Counted from the stretch's first letter, positions 46,665 to 58,117 are shown. The stretch is 64,000 bases of DNA from Nitrosospira sp. (GCA_026399575.1 JAPLQS010000067.1:1-64000), one strand, 5' to 3'. Translations and numbers: made by a program. Notes: generated by a model not told the origin, from the sequence alone.

Positions 46665-46970
46665 CTATCCTTTGAGCTTGTTCAGGTCATCCACATTGAT
46701 GGTGCGCAAGTTGCGGAACAGCACCACCAGTATCGCCAGACCAATGGCGGATTCCGCCGCCGCCACGGTAAGGATGAAAAATACAAAAATCTGCCCTGAC
46801 ACGTCCTGCAGGTAATGCGAGAACGCGATGAAATTCATGTTGACCGCCAGCAGCATCAGCTCGATCGCCATCAACAGGATGATCACATTCTTCCGGTTGA
46901 GGAAAATGCCGACTATGCTGATGGCGAACAGAATCGCACCGAGCACCAGGTAATGGGATAACGACACCAA
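46665..46970 (-). CDS. nuoK: NADH-quinone oxidoreductase subunit K
   Basis: Small membrane subunit of about 101 residues with three helices. It carries the proton-path glutamates in [13 protein letters not shown] near residue 36 and [10 protein letters not shown] near 70. The reading frame opens with TTG (46968-46970) followed by GTG (46965-46967); family members start near S-L-S-H-Y-L-V-L-G, so GTG may be the real start. No ATG is available close by. It lies between nuoJ and nuoL. Confidence 0.95.
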   Translation of the reverse strand: MVSLSHYLVLGAILFAISIVGIFLNRKNVIILLMAIELMLLAVNMNFIAFSHYLQDVSGQIFVFFILTVAAAESAIGLAILVVLFRNLRTINVDDLNKLKG

Positions 46971-47015
46971 GTTAACTGCCCCTTCTCAGGATTACATTCG
47001 ATACAATCATCGCTC

Positions 47016-47621
47016 CTACTCCTTTTTCTCGGACGGCATCGACACCATCCGCACCCGGTCAGCGCGCTTCACTTTCACCTGTTGCGACGGATCAAGGAAA
47101 CGGGGGCCGGTACGGCGGCGCAGCGTCAACGCGATCGCGGCAACAATAGCCACCAGCAGTATCACTGCCGCCAGTTCGAATGCGTAAACATATTCGGTGT
47201 AAATCAAGCGACCCAATTCCTTGGTGTTGCTGTAATCGGCGGCGCGCGCTGGTGGTGCAGGCATCTGGCCTATGCTGAACTTCCTGCCCATCAGCACCAT
47301 GGCCATCTCGGCCGCCATCACCAGCGCCAGCAAGGCGCCGAACGGGAACCATTTCCAGAAACCTTCACGCAACCGGTCGAGATTGATGTCCAGCATCATC
47401 ACCACGAACAGGAACAGCACCATCACCGCGCCCACATACACCAGCACCAGCGTGATCGCGAGGAATTCCGCCTGCAGCAGCAGCCACAGTCCGGCACAGG
47501 TAAAAAATGCCAGTACCAGCAGCAATGCCGCATGCACCGGGTTGCGCGCAGTAATGACGCCCAGCGCGGATGCCACCAGCACGGTCGCGAAAAAATAAAA
47601 AGTTATGTCCTGAAAACTCAT
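47016..47621 (-). CDS. nuoJ: NADH-quinone oxidoreductase subunit J
   Basis: Membrane subunit of 201 residues and five helices. The N-terminus M-S-F-Q-D-I-T-F-Y-F-F and the segment I-T-A-R-N-P-V-H-A-A-L-L-L-V-L-A-F-F, followed by V-Y-V-G-A-V-M-V-L-F-L-F-V-V-M-M-L, match the family, including the pi-bulge helix. The C-terminal tail is charged. I used the ATG at 47619-47621; a GTG two codons earlier is possible. It follows nuoI by six bases. Confidence 0.96.
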   Translation of the reverse strand: MSFQDITFYFFATVLVASALGVITARNPVHAALLLVLAFFTCAGLWLLLQAEFLAITLVLVYVGAVMVLFLFVVMMLDINLDRLREGFWKWFPFGALLALVMAAEMAMVLMGRKFSIGQMPAPPARAADYSNTKELGRLIYTEYVYAFELAAVILLVAIVAAIALTLRRRTGPRFLDPSQQVKVKRADRVRMVSMPSEKKE

Positions 47622-47627
47622 ATGCAC

Positions 47628-48116
47628 TTATCGGTAGCTCGCATCCGCTGCTCTGTCTTTCGCTATCTGTTCTTCATGCCGATCACCCACTGCCAGCAGC
47701 ATCTGCTTGGTATAAACCAGATCGCCGCGCTTCTCGCCGTGGTATTCCAGAATCCGGGTCTCGACTATCGAATCCACCGGGCAGGATTCCTCGCAGAAAC
47801 CGCAGAATATGCACTTGGTCAGATCGATGTCATAGCGCGTGGTGCGCCGGGTGCCGTCGTCCCGCTGCTCGGATTCGATGGTAATCGCCAGCGCCGGACA
47901 TACCGCCTCGCACAGCTTGCAGGCAATGCAGCGCTCTTCCCCGTTGGGATAGCGGCGCAACGCATGCAGCCCGCGAAAACGCGGAGATTGCGGGGTCTTC
48001 TCTTCGGGAAAATGGATCGTGATCTTGCGCGCGAACATGTAGCGCCCGGTGAGCATCATGCCCTTGAGCAGCTCAAACAGCAGGAAGGTACGGAAAAAAT
48101 CCTTGATACGATTCAT
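47628..48116 (-). CDS. nuoI: NADH-quinone oxidoreductase subunit I
   Basis: Hydrophilic subunit of 162 residues carrying two 4Fe-4S clusters (N6a and N6b) that pass electrons to NuoB. Both motifs are intact: [12 protein letters not shown] and [12 protein letters not shown]. The start M-N-R-I-K-D-F-F-R at 48114-48116 is preceded by AGGAG and fits the family; the frame is open for nine more codons upstream. It begins 14 bases after nuoH ends. Confidence 0.97.
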   Translation of the reverse strand: MNRIKDFFRTFLLFELLKGMMLTGRYMFARKITIHFPEEKTPQSPRFRGLHALRRYPNGEERCIACKLCEAVCPALAITIESEQRDDGTRRTTRYDIDLTKCIFCGFCEESCPVDSIVETRILEYHGEKRGDLVYTKQMLLAVGDRHEEQIAKDRAADASYR

Positions 48117-48130
48117 GGTTTTCTCCTGTC

Positions 48131-49231
48131 TCAGTGAAACCACAAATTAAGTGGGAACGCGTTCAGCATCGCTGGCGGCAGTTGCATCACCGCACCCAGC
48201 AGCACGATCCACACCAGCGTGAGCGGAATGAATACCTTCCAGCCAAGACGCATGATCTGATCGTAGCGGTAGCGCGGAAAAGTGGCGCGGAACCAGAGGA
48301 AAAAGAACAGCAGAAACGCTATCTTCAGCAGCAGCCAGATGAAACCGGGAATCAGGGTGAATGGCGCGATATCGAACGGCGGCAGCCAGCCACCCAGGAA
48401 TATGAGGCTGGCCAGCGTTGCCACCAGTATCATGTTGGCATATTCCGCCAGGAAAAACACCGTAAAAGCCATGCCGGAGTATTCCACATGGAATCCGGCA
48501 ACGATTTCAGATTCGCCTTCGGCCACATCGAACGGGGCGCGGTTGGTCTCCGCCACGCCGGAAATGAAATACACCAGGAACATCGGGAACAGCGGGATCA
48601 GATACCAGTTGATGAAACTGCCGCCCTGCTGACCCTTGACGATGTCGCCCAGGTTGAGGCTATGCGACAGCATCAGCACACACACCAGCGCAAAACCCAT
48701 CGCCAGTTCGTACGAAACCACCTGCGCGGCAGAACGCATCGCGCCAAGGAATGCATACTTGGAATTGGATGCCCAGCCCGCAATGATGACGCCATAGACA
48801 CCCATGGAGGTCATGGCCAGAATATAAAGCAGGCCGGCATTGATATCCGCCAGCACCATTTCCGGGGAGAACGGCACGACTGCCCATGCCGCCAGTGCGG
48901 GGGCAATGGTCAGTATCGGCGCCATTATGAACAGAGTTTTATTGGCACCGTTGGGGATGATGATTTCTTTCATCAGCGCCTTGACCGCGTCGGCGATGGG
49001 TTGCCCCCAGCCAGCCAGCCATGGAATGCCGAAGAATGTCACCCGGTTAGGCCCGACGCGAATCTGCATGAAGGCGATGATCTTGCGCTCTGCCAGCGTG
49101 AGATAAGCCACCCCCAGCAGCAATGGCAGTACGATGGCGACGATCAGCGCCAGATTTTTCGTCAGGCTGAACAGAACCGGCCCCCACTCGGTGCCAAAGA
49201 ACTGCCCAAATAATTGTTGCGCGTATTCCAT
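48131..49231 (-). CDS. nuoH: NADH-quinone oxidoreductase subunit H
   Basis: Membrane subunit of 366 residues and about eight helices at the junction with the peripheral arm; it forms much of the quinone chamber. Conserved pieces include [38 protein letters not shown] and [16 protein letters not shown]. The start is the ATG at 49229-49231, one codon after a TTG. It lies 22 bases downstream of nuoG. Confidence 0.97.
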   Translation of the reverse strand: MEYAQQLFGQFFGTEWGPVLFSLTKNLALIVAIVLPLLLGVAYLTLAERKIIAFMQIRVGPNRVTFFGIPWLAGWGQPIADAVKALMKEIIIPNGANKTLFIMAPILTIAPALAAWAVVPFSPEMVLADINAGLLYILAMTSMGVYGVIIAGWASNSKYAFLGAMRSAAQVVSYELAMGFALVCVLMLSHSLNLGDIVKGQQGGSFINWYLIPLFPMFLVYFISGVAETNRAPFDVAEGESEIVAGFHVEYSGMAFTVFFLAEYANMILVATLASLIFLGGWLPPFDIAPFTLIPGFIWLLLKIAFLLFFFLWFRATFPRYRYDQIMRLGWKVFIPLTLVWIVLLGAVMQLPPAMLNAFPLNLWFH

Positions 49232-49253
49232 CAATAAATCCTGGGTCCCGCTG

Positions 49254-51620
49254 TCACAATTTTTCTACCGTGATGTCACCGAACATCGCGCCCAGCGCCA
49301 TGGTCAGCGGATGAGCAGACGCCACGCGCACGCAATTGGCGGGCAGCTTGTCATCACGCGCCGCCGGCAGCAGCACTTCGCCGTCACCTTGTTTTACTTT
49401 GACTGTGTCACCCGCCTGCACACCAAGCCTGTCCAGCAATGCGCCCGGCATCCATGCCGCCGGTGCCGCCGCATCATGTGTGCGCTGCAGCGATTCGGCA
49501 CGGCGTACGATGGGATCGGCCTGGTAGATCGGAACCTCACCAATACGTTGAAGCCCCGCGCTCGTCTGCCTGATTTCACCAACGGCAAAGTTGTTCAGCC
49601 GGTTATCCAGCCGTGCGCTGACATCGTTGTCAGCGGGGAAAATCTCCGCCCGTACTTGCTCCGGCGTCTCATAATCGAAACCGTCGAGTTGCAGCAGGTT
49701 GCCCAGCACCCGCAGCACCTTCCACGCCGGGCGTGCCTCGCCCAGGGGTGCCACCACCCCGTTGAAGCTCTGCACCCGGCCTTCAGTGCTGATAAAAGTG
49801 CCGGAAGTTTCAGTAAAGGGTGCAATCGGCAGCAGCACGTTGGCGTAATCGATGCTGGCGGCATGCTTCTTGTAGGCACTCAGCATCACCACCAGTTCCG
49901 CTGCAGCCAATGTTTTCAGCGCCTGCTGCGGATTGTGGCTGTCGAATTCCGTTTCCAGATTCAGCAGCACGTAAGCCTGACATGGCGCAGCCGTGGCACT
50001 CATCCCCAGCATTTGCGCAGCATTGCTGCCCCCCGTACCCGGCACTGCCCCGACGAGATATGCGCCCACGCTGTTGGCGGCCTCTCCCAGCACACCGAAA
50101 CTTGCTTCCGTGATTTGCGCGATATGCTGCGCCAGCACATGAATATCTGCATATTGCGGATGATGCTGTGCCAGGTTGCCGAGGAAAATCGCGGCCGGCT
50201 TATTATCAATGAGGCTGGCGGCGATCGCGCGCGCGCCATCGGTCACGCTGATGGCGTTTACTGCATTCTTCACCGCAGCCGGAATCTCCACCGCTTTCAA
50301 TTCGGCGGCAGCCTGCAGCACCTGCGCCAGCATCGCAGCCATCATGGCCGGAGCAACAATGGCCTGGTTAGTCACTTTGGTCAGCAGATCATCATCGACC
50401 GGGTTGATCAGATTCAATTGCGCACCCTGCTTCACCGCCTGACGCAAGCGCTGCGCAATGAGAGGGTGATCCTTGCGCAGGGTGCTGCCAATGACCAGCG
50501 CCGATTTCAATTGCGTAATTTCGGTGAGTTTCATCCCCAGCCAGGGCGTGCCTTGTGACTGCTTGTCGGCACGAAAATCGGACTGGCGCAGGCGATGGTC
50601 CACATTCCCGCTACCCATGGTCCGCACCAGTTTCTGCAGCAAATAAAGTTCTTCCATCGTGCTGTGGGGCGAAGCCAGCGCGCCTAAGCTCTGTGCGCCG
50701 TGTTTTTCCTTGGTCGCTTTCAATCCCGTGGCGACGAATTCCAGTGCGGTCTGCCAGTCGCATGCCTGCCACTGCCCATCGCGCTTTATCATCGGTGTGG
50801 TCAGACGCTCCTCCGAATTGAGCCCCTCGTAGGAGAAACGATCCTTGTCCGACAGCCAGCACTCGTTGATCTCTTCGTTCTCGCGTGGCAGTACGCGCAT
50901 TACCCGATTCTGTTTTATCTGCACCACCAGATTGGAACCGAGACCGCAATGCGGACTCACCGATCGGCGGCGCGACAATTCCCAGGTGCGTGCTGAATAG
51001 CGGAATGGTTTGCTGACCAGCGCACCCACCGGACACAGGTCTATCATGTTGCCGGACAACTCCGAATCCACCGTGTTGCCGACAAACGTCAGAATCTCGG
51101 AATGTTCGCCGCGCCCCGCTACGCCCAGTTCCATGATGCCGGCGATTTCCTGGCCGAAGCGTACGCAGCGGGTACAGAGAATGCAGCGGGTCATGTCGGT
51201 GGAAATCAGTGGTCCCAGATTCTTGTTTACCACCACCCGTTTGGGTTCCGTATAGCGTGAGGTACTTGCACCGTAACCTACCGACAGATCCTGCAACTGG
51301 CATTCGCCGCCCTGGTCACAAATGGGACAATCCAGCGGATGATTGATGAGCAGAAACTCCATCTGGCCTTTTTGTGATGCCACCGCCATGGCGGAATGGG
51401 TGGACACTTTCATGCCCTCCACCGCAGGCGTAGAACAGGCAGGCATGGGCTTGGGTGCTTTTTCTACCTGCACCAGGCACATGCGGCAGTTGGCCGCGAT
51501 CGACAGTTTCTTGTGATAGCAGAAATACGGAATGTAGATGCCCAGTTGTCTGGCGCCGTCCATGACGGTGCCGCCTGGGGACACAGATACCTGCTTGCCA
51601 TCAATCTCAATATTGGTCAT
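49254..51620 (-). CDS. nuoG: NADH-quinone oxidoreductase subunit G
   Basis: Largest peripheral subunit, 788 residues. The N-terminal ferredoxin-like part binds 2Fe-2S N1b (Cys 34, 45, 48 and 62). [14 protein letters not shown] binds 4Fe-4S N5, with its His ligand, and C-I-L-C-T-R-C-V-R plus C-P-V-G-A-L bind N4. The remaining 570 residues are a molybdopterin-oxidoreductase-like fold that has lost its cofactor. Length is typical of proteobacteria. It is located 50 bases after nuoF. Confidence 0.97.
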   Translation of the reverse strand: MTNIEIDGKQVSVSPGGTVMDGARQLGIYIPYFCYHKKLSIAANCRMCLVQVEKAPKPMPACSTPAVEGMKVSTHSAMAVASQKGQMEFLLINHPLDCPICDQGGECQLQDLSVGYGASTSRYTEPKRVVVNKNLGPLISTDMTRCILCTRCVRFGQEIAGIMELGVAGRGEHSEILTFVGNTVDSELSGNMIDLCPVGALVSKPFRYSARTWELSRRRSVSPHCGLGSNLVVQIKQNRVMRVLPRENEEINECWLSDKDRFSYEGLNSEERLTTPMIKRDGQWQACDWQTALEFVATGLKATKEKHGAQSLGALASPHSTMEELYLLQKLVRTMGSGNVDHRLRQSDFRADKQSQGTPWLGMKLTEITQLKSALVIGSTLRKDHPLIAQRLRQAVKQGAQLNLINPVDDDLLTKVTNQAIVAPAMMAAMLAQVLQAAAELKAVEIPAAVKNAVNAISVTDGARAIAASLIDNKPAAIFLGNLAQHHPQYADIHVLAQHIAQITEASFGVLGEAANSVGAYLVGAVPGTGGSNAAQMLGMSATAAPCQAYVLLNLETEFDSHNPQQALKTLAAAELVVMLSAYKKHAASIDYANVLLPIAPFTETSGTFISTEGRVQSFNGVVAPLGEARPAWKVLRVLGNLLQLDGFDYETPEQVRAEIFPADNDVSARLDNRLNNFAVGEIRQTSAGLQRIGEVPIYQADPIVRRAESLQRTHDAAAPAAWMPGALLDRLGVQAGDTVKVKQGDGEVLLPAARDDKLPANCVRVASAHPLTMALGAMFGDITVEKL

Positions 51621-51670
51621 CGGCTATAAACTCTTGGATTGGTCATCCGTTTTATCCAGGAACGCCCGGA

Positions 51671-52948
51671 TTACACCAGGCATTTCTTGTGCTCTATGTG
51701 GTATACAAACTCGTCGCGAAAATGCTGAATCATGGCACGCACCGGCATCGCTGCCGCATCACCCAGTGCGCAGATGGTGCGCCCCTGAATGTTGTCAGCT
51801 ACGTTGTTGAGCAGATCCAGGTCTTCCATCCGGCCCTTGCCGGTTTCAATCCGGTGCACCACGCGATAGAGCCAGCCGGTACCCTCGCGGCACGGCGTAC
51901 ACTGACCGCAGGATTCCTCATAATAAAAATATGACAATCGCTCCAGCGCCCTTACCATGCAGGTGGTGTCGTCCATGATGATGACCGCGCCAGAACCAAG
52001 AAAGGAGCCGGCCTTGGCGAGAGAGTCATAATCCATGTCAGTCTGCATCATGATATCGCCGGGCAATACCGGCATGGATGACCCGCCGGGAATGCATCCT
52101 TTCAGTTTTCTGCCGCCACGCATACCCCCCGCCATCTCCAGCAGTTTCGCAAAAGGCGTGCCCATCGGCACTTCGTAGTTGCCGGGCTTGTTGACATGGC
52201 CTGACACCGAGAAAATCTTGGTACCGCCATTGTTGGGCTTGCCGATCTGCAGAAACTTCTCGCCACCGTTGCGGATGATCCATGGCACGGAAGCAAGCGT
52301 CTCGGTATTGTTGATAGTGGTGGGCTTGCCATAGAGACCGAAACTCGCGGGAAATGGCGGCTTGAAGCGCGGCTGGCCTTTCTTGCCTTCGAGCGATTCC
52401 AGCAAGGCGGTTTCCTCGCCACAGATGTATGCGCCGTAGCCGTGATGGTTGTACAACTGGAAGCTGAAATCGGAACCCAGGATGTTGTCGCCCAGCAGGC
52501 CTGCGGCGCGCGCTTCATCTACCGCCTCTTCCATGCGCTCGTATGTATCCCAGATCTCGCCATGAATGTAGTTGTAGCCGGTTCTGATACCCATCGCGTA
52601 AGCGCCGATGGCCATCCCCTCAATCAGGCTGTGCGGGTTGTGCCGCATGATGTCGCGATCCTTGAAAGTGCCCGGCTCGCCTTCGTCAGAATTGCATACC
52701 AGATATTTGGCACCCTCATATTGCTTGGGCATGAAGCTCCATTTCAATCCGGTCGGAAAACCCGCGCCACCACGCCCGCGCAGCGCAGATTTCTTCACTT
52801 CCTCAATGATTTTTGCCGGCGGAATGTTCTCACTCAGAATTTTTCTGAGCGCGGCATAGCCATCGCGCTGCACATAATTCTTGAGGCGCCAGTCGTCGGG
52901 GTCAGACGGATTCAATCCGGCCAGAAGTATCTGGGTGAGTTGTGTCAC
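51671..52948 (-). CDS. nuoF: NADH-quinone oxidoreductase subunit F
   Basis: NADH-binding flavoprotein subunit of 425 residues. It shows the FMN/NADH-binding glycine-rich segment [25 protein letters not shown] and the 4Fe-4S N3 motif [11 protein letters not shown]. The start is GTG at 52946-52948, overlapping the nuoE stop as GTGA; the frame extends 18 codons further but without family resemblance. NADH oxidation in complex I happens here. Confidence 0.97.
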   Translation of the reverse strand: MTQLTQILLAGLNPSDPDDWRLKNYVQRDGYAALRKILSENIPPAKIIEEVKKSALRGRGGAGFPTGLKWSFMPKQYEGAKYLVCNSDEGEPGTFKDRDIMRHNPHSLIEGMAIGAYAMGIRTGYNYIHGEIWDTYERMEEAVDEARAAGLLGDNILGSDFSFQLYNHHGYGAYICGEETALLESLEGKKGQPRFKPPFPASFGLYGKPTTINNTETLASVPWIIRNGGEKFLQIGKPNNGGTKIFSVSGHVNKPGNYEVPMGTPFAKLLEMAGGMRGGRKLKGCIPGGSSMPVLPGDIMMQTDMDYDSLAKAGSFLGSGAVIIMDDTTCMVRALERLSYFYYEESCGQCTPCREGTGWLYRVVHRIETGKGRMEDLDLLNNVADNIQGRTICALGDAAAMPVRAMIQHFRDEFVYHIEHKKCLV

Positions 52949-53421
52949 TTGCTTAACTCCTCCAGCAGTTGATCGATCTTGGCGTCGGACATGAAACTGC
53001 ACATGCGTTTGTTATTTACCAGCAGCACAGGCGCATCGCCGCAGGCACCCATGCACTCGCCTTCCTTCAAGGTGAATTTTCCATCGGCGGTAGTCTGGTT
53101 GAAACCGATACCGAGCTTCTGCTTGAGACGGGCCGCTGCATCATTGCCGCCTGACAGTGCGCAGGGCAAATTGGTGCAGACGGTAAGCTTGTATTTGCCC
53201 ACCGGTTGCAGGTTATACATATTGTAGAACGTCGCCACTTCGTATACCGCGATCGCGGGCATGCCCAGATAATGGGCGATGAAGTCCATGGTCTCATTGG
53301 CCAGCCAGCCTTTCTCATCCTGAGCAAAGGCGAGCGCCGACATCACTGCCGATTGTTTCTGCTCGGCAGGATACTTGGCGACCTCATGGTCGATTTTCTT
53401 AATGGTTTCGGCGCTTAGCAT
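52945..53421 (-). CDS. nuoE: NADH-quinone oxidoreductase subunit E
   Basis: Thioredoxin-fold subunit of 158 residues holding the 2Fe-2S cluster N1a. The ligands are C-T-N-L-P-C and C-M-G-A-C-G-D-A-P. The N-terminal helical part ([15 protein letters not shown]) and [10 protein letters not shown] match the family. It is translationally coupled to nuoF through the four-base overlap. It starts at the ATG at 53419-53421, 31 bases after nuoD. Confidence 0.97.
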   Translation of the reverse strand: MLSAETIKKIDHEVAKYPAEQKQSAVMSALAFAQDEKGWLANETMDFIAHYLGMPAIAVYEVATFYNMYNLQPVGKYKLTVCTNLPCALSGGNDAAARLKQKLGIGFNQTTADGKFTLKEGECMGACGDAPVLLVNNKRMCSFMSDAKIDQLLEELSK

Positions 53422-53452
53422 CTTGAACTAGAAGTTTAAATTCGTAGCGGCA

Positions 53453-54706
53453 CTATCTGTCTATCTCACCAAACACAATATCCTGCGTACCGATGATGGT
53501 TACCACATCGGCGATCATATGGCCCCGCGCCATCTCATCCATTGCCGCCAGATGGGCAAAGCCCGGAGCGCGGATTTTCAGGCGATAGGGCTTGTTGGCG
53601 CCGTCCGATATCAGGTAAATGCCGAACTCACCCTTGGGGTGCTCGACCGCTGCATAAACTTCCCCCGGCGGCACATGAATACCTTCGGTAAAAAGCTTGA
53701 AGTGATGGATCAGTTCTTCCATGTTCTGCTTCATGCCGAGACGCGCAGGTGGTGCGACCTTGTGATTGCTGGTTATCACCGGGCCGGGGTTTTTGCGCAG
53801 CCATTCGACACATTGTTTGATGATGCGGTTGGACTGACGGAACTCCTCCATCCGCACCAGGTAACGGTCATAGCAATCACCGTTGACTCCCACTGGTATG
53901 TCGAAATCCACCCGGTCATAAACTTCATAGGGCTGTTTTTTGCGCAGATCCCATTCCACGCCGGAACCGCGCAGCATCGGGCCGGTAAAGCCCAACGCCT
54001 TGGCACGCTCGGGCGACACCACGCCAATCCCTACCAGACGCTGTTTCCAGATACGGTTATCGGTCAACAGGGTTTCATACTCGTCCACATAAGTGGGAAA
54101 GCGGTTGGTGAAGTCCTCGATAAAGTCCAGCAGTGAGCCCCGGCGATTTTCGTTGAGTACCTTGGTATCCTTCTCGTTATGGATACGTGAAGCCTGGTAT
54201 TGCGGCATTGAATCCGGCAAATCCCGGTAGACTCCGCCGGGACGATAATAAGCAGCGTGCAATCTGGCGCCGGATACCGCCTCATAACAGTCCATCAGAT
54301 CTTCACGCTCACGAAAAGCGTAGAGGAACATGGTCATTGCACCTACGTCCAGCGCATGCGCACCGATCCACAACAGATGGTTGAGAATGCGCGTGATCTC
54401 GTCGAACATCACGCGGATATACTGCGCCCGCAGTGGCACCTCAACTTGCAGCAGCTTCTCGATGGCCATCACATAAGCATGCTCGTTGACCATCATCGAA
54501 ACATAATCCAGCCGGTCCATGTAGGGAACCGACTGGATGTAGGTCTTGTTCTCGGCCAGTTTCTCGGTGGCACGATGCAGTAACCCGATGTGCGGGTCGG
54601 CGCGTTGAATCACCTCACCGTCCAGTTCCAGCACCAAGCGCAGCACGCCATGCGCTGCCGGATGCTGCGGGCCGAAATTCATGGTGTAGTTGCGGATCTC
54701 AGCCAT
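53453..54706 (-). CDS. nuoD: NADH-quinone oxidoreductase subunit D
   Basis: 49-kDa-type subunit of 417 residues forming the quinone site with NuoB. The N-terminus reads [14 protein letters not shown], the conserved loop with the quinone-contacting His. Further matches are [21 protein letters not shown] and the C-terminal D-I-V-F-G-E-I-D-R. It is separate from nuoC, as usual outside the enterobacteria. Confidence 0.98.
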   Translation of the reverse strand: MAEIRNYTMNFGPQHPAAHGVLRLVLELDGEVIQRADPHIGLLHRATEKLAENKTYIQSVPYMDRLDYVSMMVNEHAYVMAIEKLLQVEVPLRAQYIRVMFDEITRILNHLLWIGAHALDVGAMTMFLYAFREREDLMDCYEAVSGARLHAAYYRPGGVYRDLPDSMPQYQASRIHNEKDTKVLNENRRGSLLDFIEDFTNRFPTYVDEYETLLTDNRIWKQRLVGIGVVSPERAKALGFTGPMLRGSGVEWDLRKKQPYEVYDRVDFDIPVGVNGDCYDRYLVRMEEFRQSNRIIKQCVEWLRKNPGPVITSNHKVAPPARLGMKQNMEELIHHFKLFTEGIHVPPGEVYAAVEHPKGEFGIYLISDGANKPYRLKIRAPGFAHLAAMDEMARGHMIADVVTIIGTQDIVFGEIDR

Positions 54707-54733
54707 GCTTGGTAAACCTCTGCTGTGGCAAGC

Positions 54734-55351
54734 TCATTCGCTGTCTCCGTAATATTCTTCGCGGATCACGCGCGGGGTGATTTCACGCGGCTCTATACTG
54801 ACCGGCTGATAAATTACCCGTTGCTGGTCGGGGTCGTAGCGCATTTCCACGTTACCGGTCAATGGAAAATCCTTGCGGAAGGGGTTGCCGATAAAACCAT
54901 AATCGGTGAGGATGCGGCGCAAATCCGGGTGGCCAGTGAAAACAATGCCGAACAGATCAAATGCCTCGCGTTCAAACCAATTGGCGACTGGCCATATGTC
55001 GACCACCGAATCCAGCACCGGGAATTCGTCTTCGTCAGCGAAAACCTTGACGCGCAATCTGCAGTTATGACTGATGGAAAGCAGATGATAGACCGCAGCG
55101 AAGCGCTTGCCTTGCCAGTTGGCCTCTGCAATTGACTCAGCACCATAGGCTGAATAATCCACCCCGCACACATCGATGAGAGTGTCGAAATCCAGTTCGG
55201 AATGATCCCGCAGGGTTTTCATCGTCGATAACGAGTCGGCAGGCCGCAGTACGATGGTCAACTCACCCAGTTGTTCGTTGACGCTGACAAGCTTGTTTGC
55301 CAGCACGTTCTGCAGACAAAGGGAGAGCGTTTCCAGACGGGGGGAAGGCAT
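54734..55351 (-). CDS. nuoC: NADH-quinone oxidoreductase subunit C
   Basis: 30-kDa-type peripheral subunit, 205 residues. Signature segments are [12 protein letters not shown] near residue 55, [19 protein letters not shown] near 125 and [15 protein letters not shown] near 155. The C-terminal extension ends R-E-E-Y-Y-G-D-S. It lies between nuoB (7 bases) and nuoD (27 bases), all read together. Confidence 0.97.
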   Translation of the reverse strand: MPSPRLETLSLCLQNVLANKLVSVNEQLGELTIVLRPADSLSTMKTLRDHSELDFDTLIDVCGVDYSAYGAESIAEANWQGKRFAAVYHLLSISHNCRLRVKVFADEDEFPVLDSVVDIWPVANWFEREAFDLFGIVFTGHPDLRRILTDYGFIGNPFRKDFPLTGNVEMRYDPDQQRVIYQPVSIEPREITPRVIREEYYGDSE

Positions 55352-55358
55352 ATATGAC

Positions 55359-55835
55359 TCAGCGGGCGATGGTGTTGGTACGTTGAATCTTGTTCTGCAG
55401 CTGAATCAGGCCATAAAGCAGCGCTTCCGCCGTCGGTGGGCAGCCTGGAACATAGATATCCACCGGTACGATGCGGTCACAGCCACGCACTACCGAGTAG
55501 GAGTAGTGGTAATAGCCGCCGCCATTGGCGCAGGAGCCCATGGAAATCACCCAGCGGGGCTCGGCCATCTGGTCATAAACTTTACGCAGCGCGGGCGCCA
55601 TCTTGTTGCACAACGTACCGGCCACGATCATCACGTCTGATTGACGCGGACTGGGGCGGAAAACGATGCCAAAACGGTCGAGATCATAGCGGGATGCGCC
55701 GGCCTGCATCATTTCCACTGCACAGCAGGCAAGACCGAAGGTCATCGGCCACATGGACCCGGTTCGCCCCCAGTTAATGACTGAATCCAGACTGGTGGTG
55801 ACAAATCCTTTTTCCAGTACGCCTTCGATACTCAT
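55359..55835 (-). CDS. nuoB: NADH-quinone oxidoreductase subunit B
   Basis: Carries the terminal 4Fe-4S cluster N2 that reduces quinone. All four Cys are present: the adjacent pair in [10 protein letters not shown], one in [10 protein letters not shown] and one in V-P-G-C-P-P-T-A. The 158 residues begin M-S-I-E-G-V-L at 55833-55835; eight more open codons upstream are not conserved. It begins four bases downstream of nuoA. Confidence 0.98.
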   Translation of the reverse strand: MSIEGVLEKGFVTTSLDSVINWGRTGSMWPMTFGLACCAVEMMQAGASRYDLDRFGIVFRPSPRQSDVMIVAGTLCNKMAPALRKVYDQMAEPRWVISMGSCANGGGYYHYSYSVVRGCDRIVPVDIYVPGCPPTAEALLYGLIQLQNKIQRTNTIAR

Positions 55836-55839
55836 AGGA

Positions 55840-56196
55840 TCAGTCCCACTCCAGTGCACCCTTCATCCACTCGTAGATAAAGCCGACGACGAGAATGCCG
55901 AGAAAAATCATCATGGCGATAAAACCGAACGAACCGATCTCGTTCAGCACTACCGCCCAGGGAAACAGGAATGCAATTTCCAGATCAAACAAAATGAAAA
56001 GAATGGCAACCAGGTAGTAACGCACGTCGAATTTCATGCGTGCATCCTCGAATGCCTCGAAACCGCATTCATAGGGCGAGAGTTTCTCGTTGTCGGGGCG
56101 ATTGGGTGCCAGCAACCAGCCACACGCCATGGCTCCGCCACCGACGGCAAGACCGACCAGGATAAACAGCAGAATGGGGAAATAATTTTCGAGCAT
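55840..56196 (-). CDS. nuoA: NADH-quinone oxidoreductase subunit A
   Basis: First gene of the nuo operon; membrane subunit of 118 residues and three helices. The family pattern is seen as [18 protein letters not shown] (a loop near the quinone site, with its Cys) and F-L-I-F-type helix [14 protein letters not shown]. The start at 56194-56196 fits the family; the frame stays open for 11 codons upstream. It lies 101 bases after the tRNA-Leu gene, where the operon promoter could be. Confidence 0.97.
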   Translation of the reverse strand: MLENYFPILLFILVGLAVGGGAMACGWLLAPNRPDNEKLSPYECGFEAFEDARMKFDVRYYLVAILFILFDLEIAFLFPWAVVLNEIGSFGFIAMMIFLGILVVGFIYEWMKGALEWD

Positions 56197-56297
56197 CGTT
56201 GTAACTGGAAACCGAGAATTAACGGGCAAGGGTGTCGCAAATGCTCAATTGGTCCTGCTTGCGCCTAACTGCTAGCTCCTGCTCCTGTTTCTAGAAT

Positions 56298-56382
56298 TGG
56301 TGCCGACGGCGAGACTCGAACTCGCACAGCTTTCGCCACCGCCCCCTCAAGACGGCGTGTCTACCAGTTTCACCACGTCGGC
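56298..56382 (-). tRNA. tRNA-Leu (anticodon GAG)
   Basis: An 85-base tRNA with encoded CCA. Acceptor stem GCCGACG pairs with CGTCGGC. The anticodon loop TTGAGGG (stem CCGTC/GGCGG) gives GAG, reading CUC and CUU leucine codons. A long variable arm (GGTGGCGAAAGCTGTGC) confirms the leucine class. It sits between secG and nuoA on the same strand, the usual place in betaproteobacteria, and is probably transcribed with them. Confidence 0.96.
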
Positions 56383-56465
56383 GGCTTAATTTGAGTTCTG
56401 AGTTTAAAAACTACCTTGAATTGGAACGCAGCCTCAATCAATTGTTCAATCAATTGATAAATTAA

Positions 56466-56816
56466 TTATTCCGGTATCTCTCTGGCTTTGGAGGCATCGT
56501 CAACTGCTGGCATCGCCGGGGCAGATCCTGCTGGCTTGGATGATTGAGTCGGTATTGCCCGCTCCATCACACCTTTGCTCTCGGTCTTGTTCCCGGAAAA
56601 ATACGTAAGCCCGAGACTGGTAATGAAAAACAACGCTGCCAGTACACCCGTAGTCCTGCTCAGGAAATTTGCCGAGCCGCTGGCGCCAAACAGACTACCT
56701 GATGCGCCACTACCAAAGGCAGCGCCCATGTCGGCACCCTTGCCGTGTTGCAGCAAAACCAGAACAATTACCGCAATGGCTGCTACTACATGGACTACCC
56801 AGATGAATGTTTCCAA
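56466..56816 (-). CDS. secG: Preprotein translocase subunit SecG
   Basis: Small inner-membrane subunit of the Sec channel, 116 residues. It has the two membrane helices at about 5-22 and 52-72 with the conserved loop G-K-G-A-D-M-G-A-A-F-G-S-G-A-S-G-S-L-F-G between them, and a variable Pro/Ala-rich tail. The start is TTG at 56814-56816, six bases after GGAG; no ATG is nearby. It follows tpiA by 17 bases and precedes tRNA-Leu. Confidence 0.95.
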   Translation of the reverse strand: METFIWVVHVVAAIAVIVLVLLQHGKGADMGAAFGSGASGSLFGASGSANFLSRTTGVLAALFFITSLGLTYFSGNKTESKGVMERAIPTQSSKPAGSAPAMPAVDDASKAREIPE

Positions 56817-56833
56817 TGTTTACTCCAAAAAGA

Positions 56834-57589
56834 TTAACTCTGTGCTGCCTGACAGATTGTGATGAATTCGTCGGCAACGAGTGAAGCGCCGCCGATCAAT
56901 CCTCCATCAATATCTGGCATGGCAAACAGCTCCGCAGCGTTATTCGCTTTGACGCTGCCACCATAAAGAACCTGTAACTCTGTAGCCACTTTAATATCAT
57001 GCGCAGCGATTCGATTGCGGATGAAGGCATGCACGTCCTGGGCCTGCTGTGGTGTGGCGGTTTTGCCGGTGCCGATGGCCCATACCGGTTCGTAGGCCAG
57101 TACCGATTTGGCCAGTGCATTTACACCCAGCAATTCGATTGCCGCGTCCAGCTGCTCCGCGATCACTCGCTCGGTGACGGCGGCTTCACGCTGCTCCAGG
57201 GTTTCGCCAACACACAGAATAGGCGTTAATCCGGCAGTCTGCGCCGCCCGGAATTTCAGCGCCACGGTGCGACTATCCTCAGCATACAAGGCGCGCCGTT
57301 CCGAATGGCCAACAATCACATAGCGGCAAGCAAAGTCCGCCAGCATTGCCGCAGACACCTCACCGGTATAGGCGCCCTTGTCATGCTGACTCACATTCTG
57401 CGCGCCCCAGGAGATATGGGTAGGCTGCAGCAATGACTGCACCTGCGACAGGTAAGGGTAAGGCACACACACGGTACAGTCCGCTCCGCGCAGCCCGGTT
57501 GTCCCGGCAACGATCAAGTCCAGCAGGACTCGATTCTGTGCTATTCCGCCATGCATTTTCCAGTTGCCAGCAACCAGTTTCGAGCGCAT
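56834..57589 (-). CDS. tpiA: Triose-phosphate isomerase
   Basis: Interconverts dihydroxyacetone phosphate and glyceraldehyde 3-phosphate. The 251 residues contain the N-terminal A-G-N-W-K-M-H (catalytic Lys), V-G-H-S-E-R-R (catalytic His), A-Y-E-P-V-W-A-I-G-T-G-K (catalytic Glu) and the phosphate loop Y-G-G-S-V. Full length. The start is the ATG at 57587-57589. It leads the unit tpiA, secG, tRNA-Leu, nuo. Confidence 0.98.
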   Translation of the reverse strand: MRSKLVAGNWKMHGGIAQNRVLLDLIVAGTTGLRGADCTVCVPYPYLSQVQSLLQPTHISWGAQNVSQHDKGAYTGEVSAAMLADFACRYVIVGHSERRALYAEDSRTVALKFRAAQTAGLTPILCVGETLEQREAAVTERVIAEQLDAAIELLGVNALAKSVLAYEPVWAIGTGKTATPQQAQDVHAFIRNRIAAHDIKVATELQVLYGGSVKANNAAELFAMPDIDGGLIGGASLVADEFITICQAAQS

Positions 57590-57837
57590 AGCCGTCTTTG
57601 TCCCTAAAAGGTGCGAATGTTACCCGTTCACGGGTACCCGGTCAATCGCGGGAAGCAAATGTAGAGAACTTTATAGGTATTGCAGGAACGAAAAAATGGA
57701 CGCGAAACCGATGAGCCTCGCACACAGGAGACGATGCAGAATGCAGCCTTCCCGTTCATTGCCTGGCTGGAGCATGAAACTATCATCGAATGCAACCATA
57801 ACCACATGTAGCATAAGGCAATTCAGGCTGGAGCTTC

Positions 57838-58117
57838 CTAAGGAACCACTGAACAAGCCCTCCGTGGAGCGCGTTGCAGGCAAAATGTGGATGATTGCAA
57901 GGCGCGCGACGCAGGTCGTAGCTGGTCTACGAGGCCAAGGAACGCAACACAGCAAGCGCCAGATTTTGCCGCAACCCAACGGGACGGGGCTTTGCAGGCG
58001 GTCTGCGGTGTCAGGCTCGTAGCGAAGGGAATGGCCATTCGCGTCCTCGCCTTTCGTGCATCCCATCCCGCAAAGCCGCCGTCGCGCCCGCGTGGGACTT
58101 GTTCAGTGGTTCCCTAA
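57838..58117. mobile_element. MITE-like element with terminal inverted repeats and 4-bp target duplication
   Basis: GGAACCACTGAACAAG at 57842-57857 and its exact complement CTTGTTCAGTGGTTCC at 58098-58113 bound a 272-base unit without coding capacity. Both ends are flanked by CTAA (57838-57841 and 58114-58117), the expected footprint of a 4-bp target duplication. The right-hand CTAA contains the pstB stop codon, so insertion happened exactly at the gene's end without changing the protein. The interior is GC-rich. The transposase that moves it is not in the window. The 248 bases between tpiA and the element hold no gene that I can see. Confidence 0.8.
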
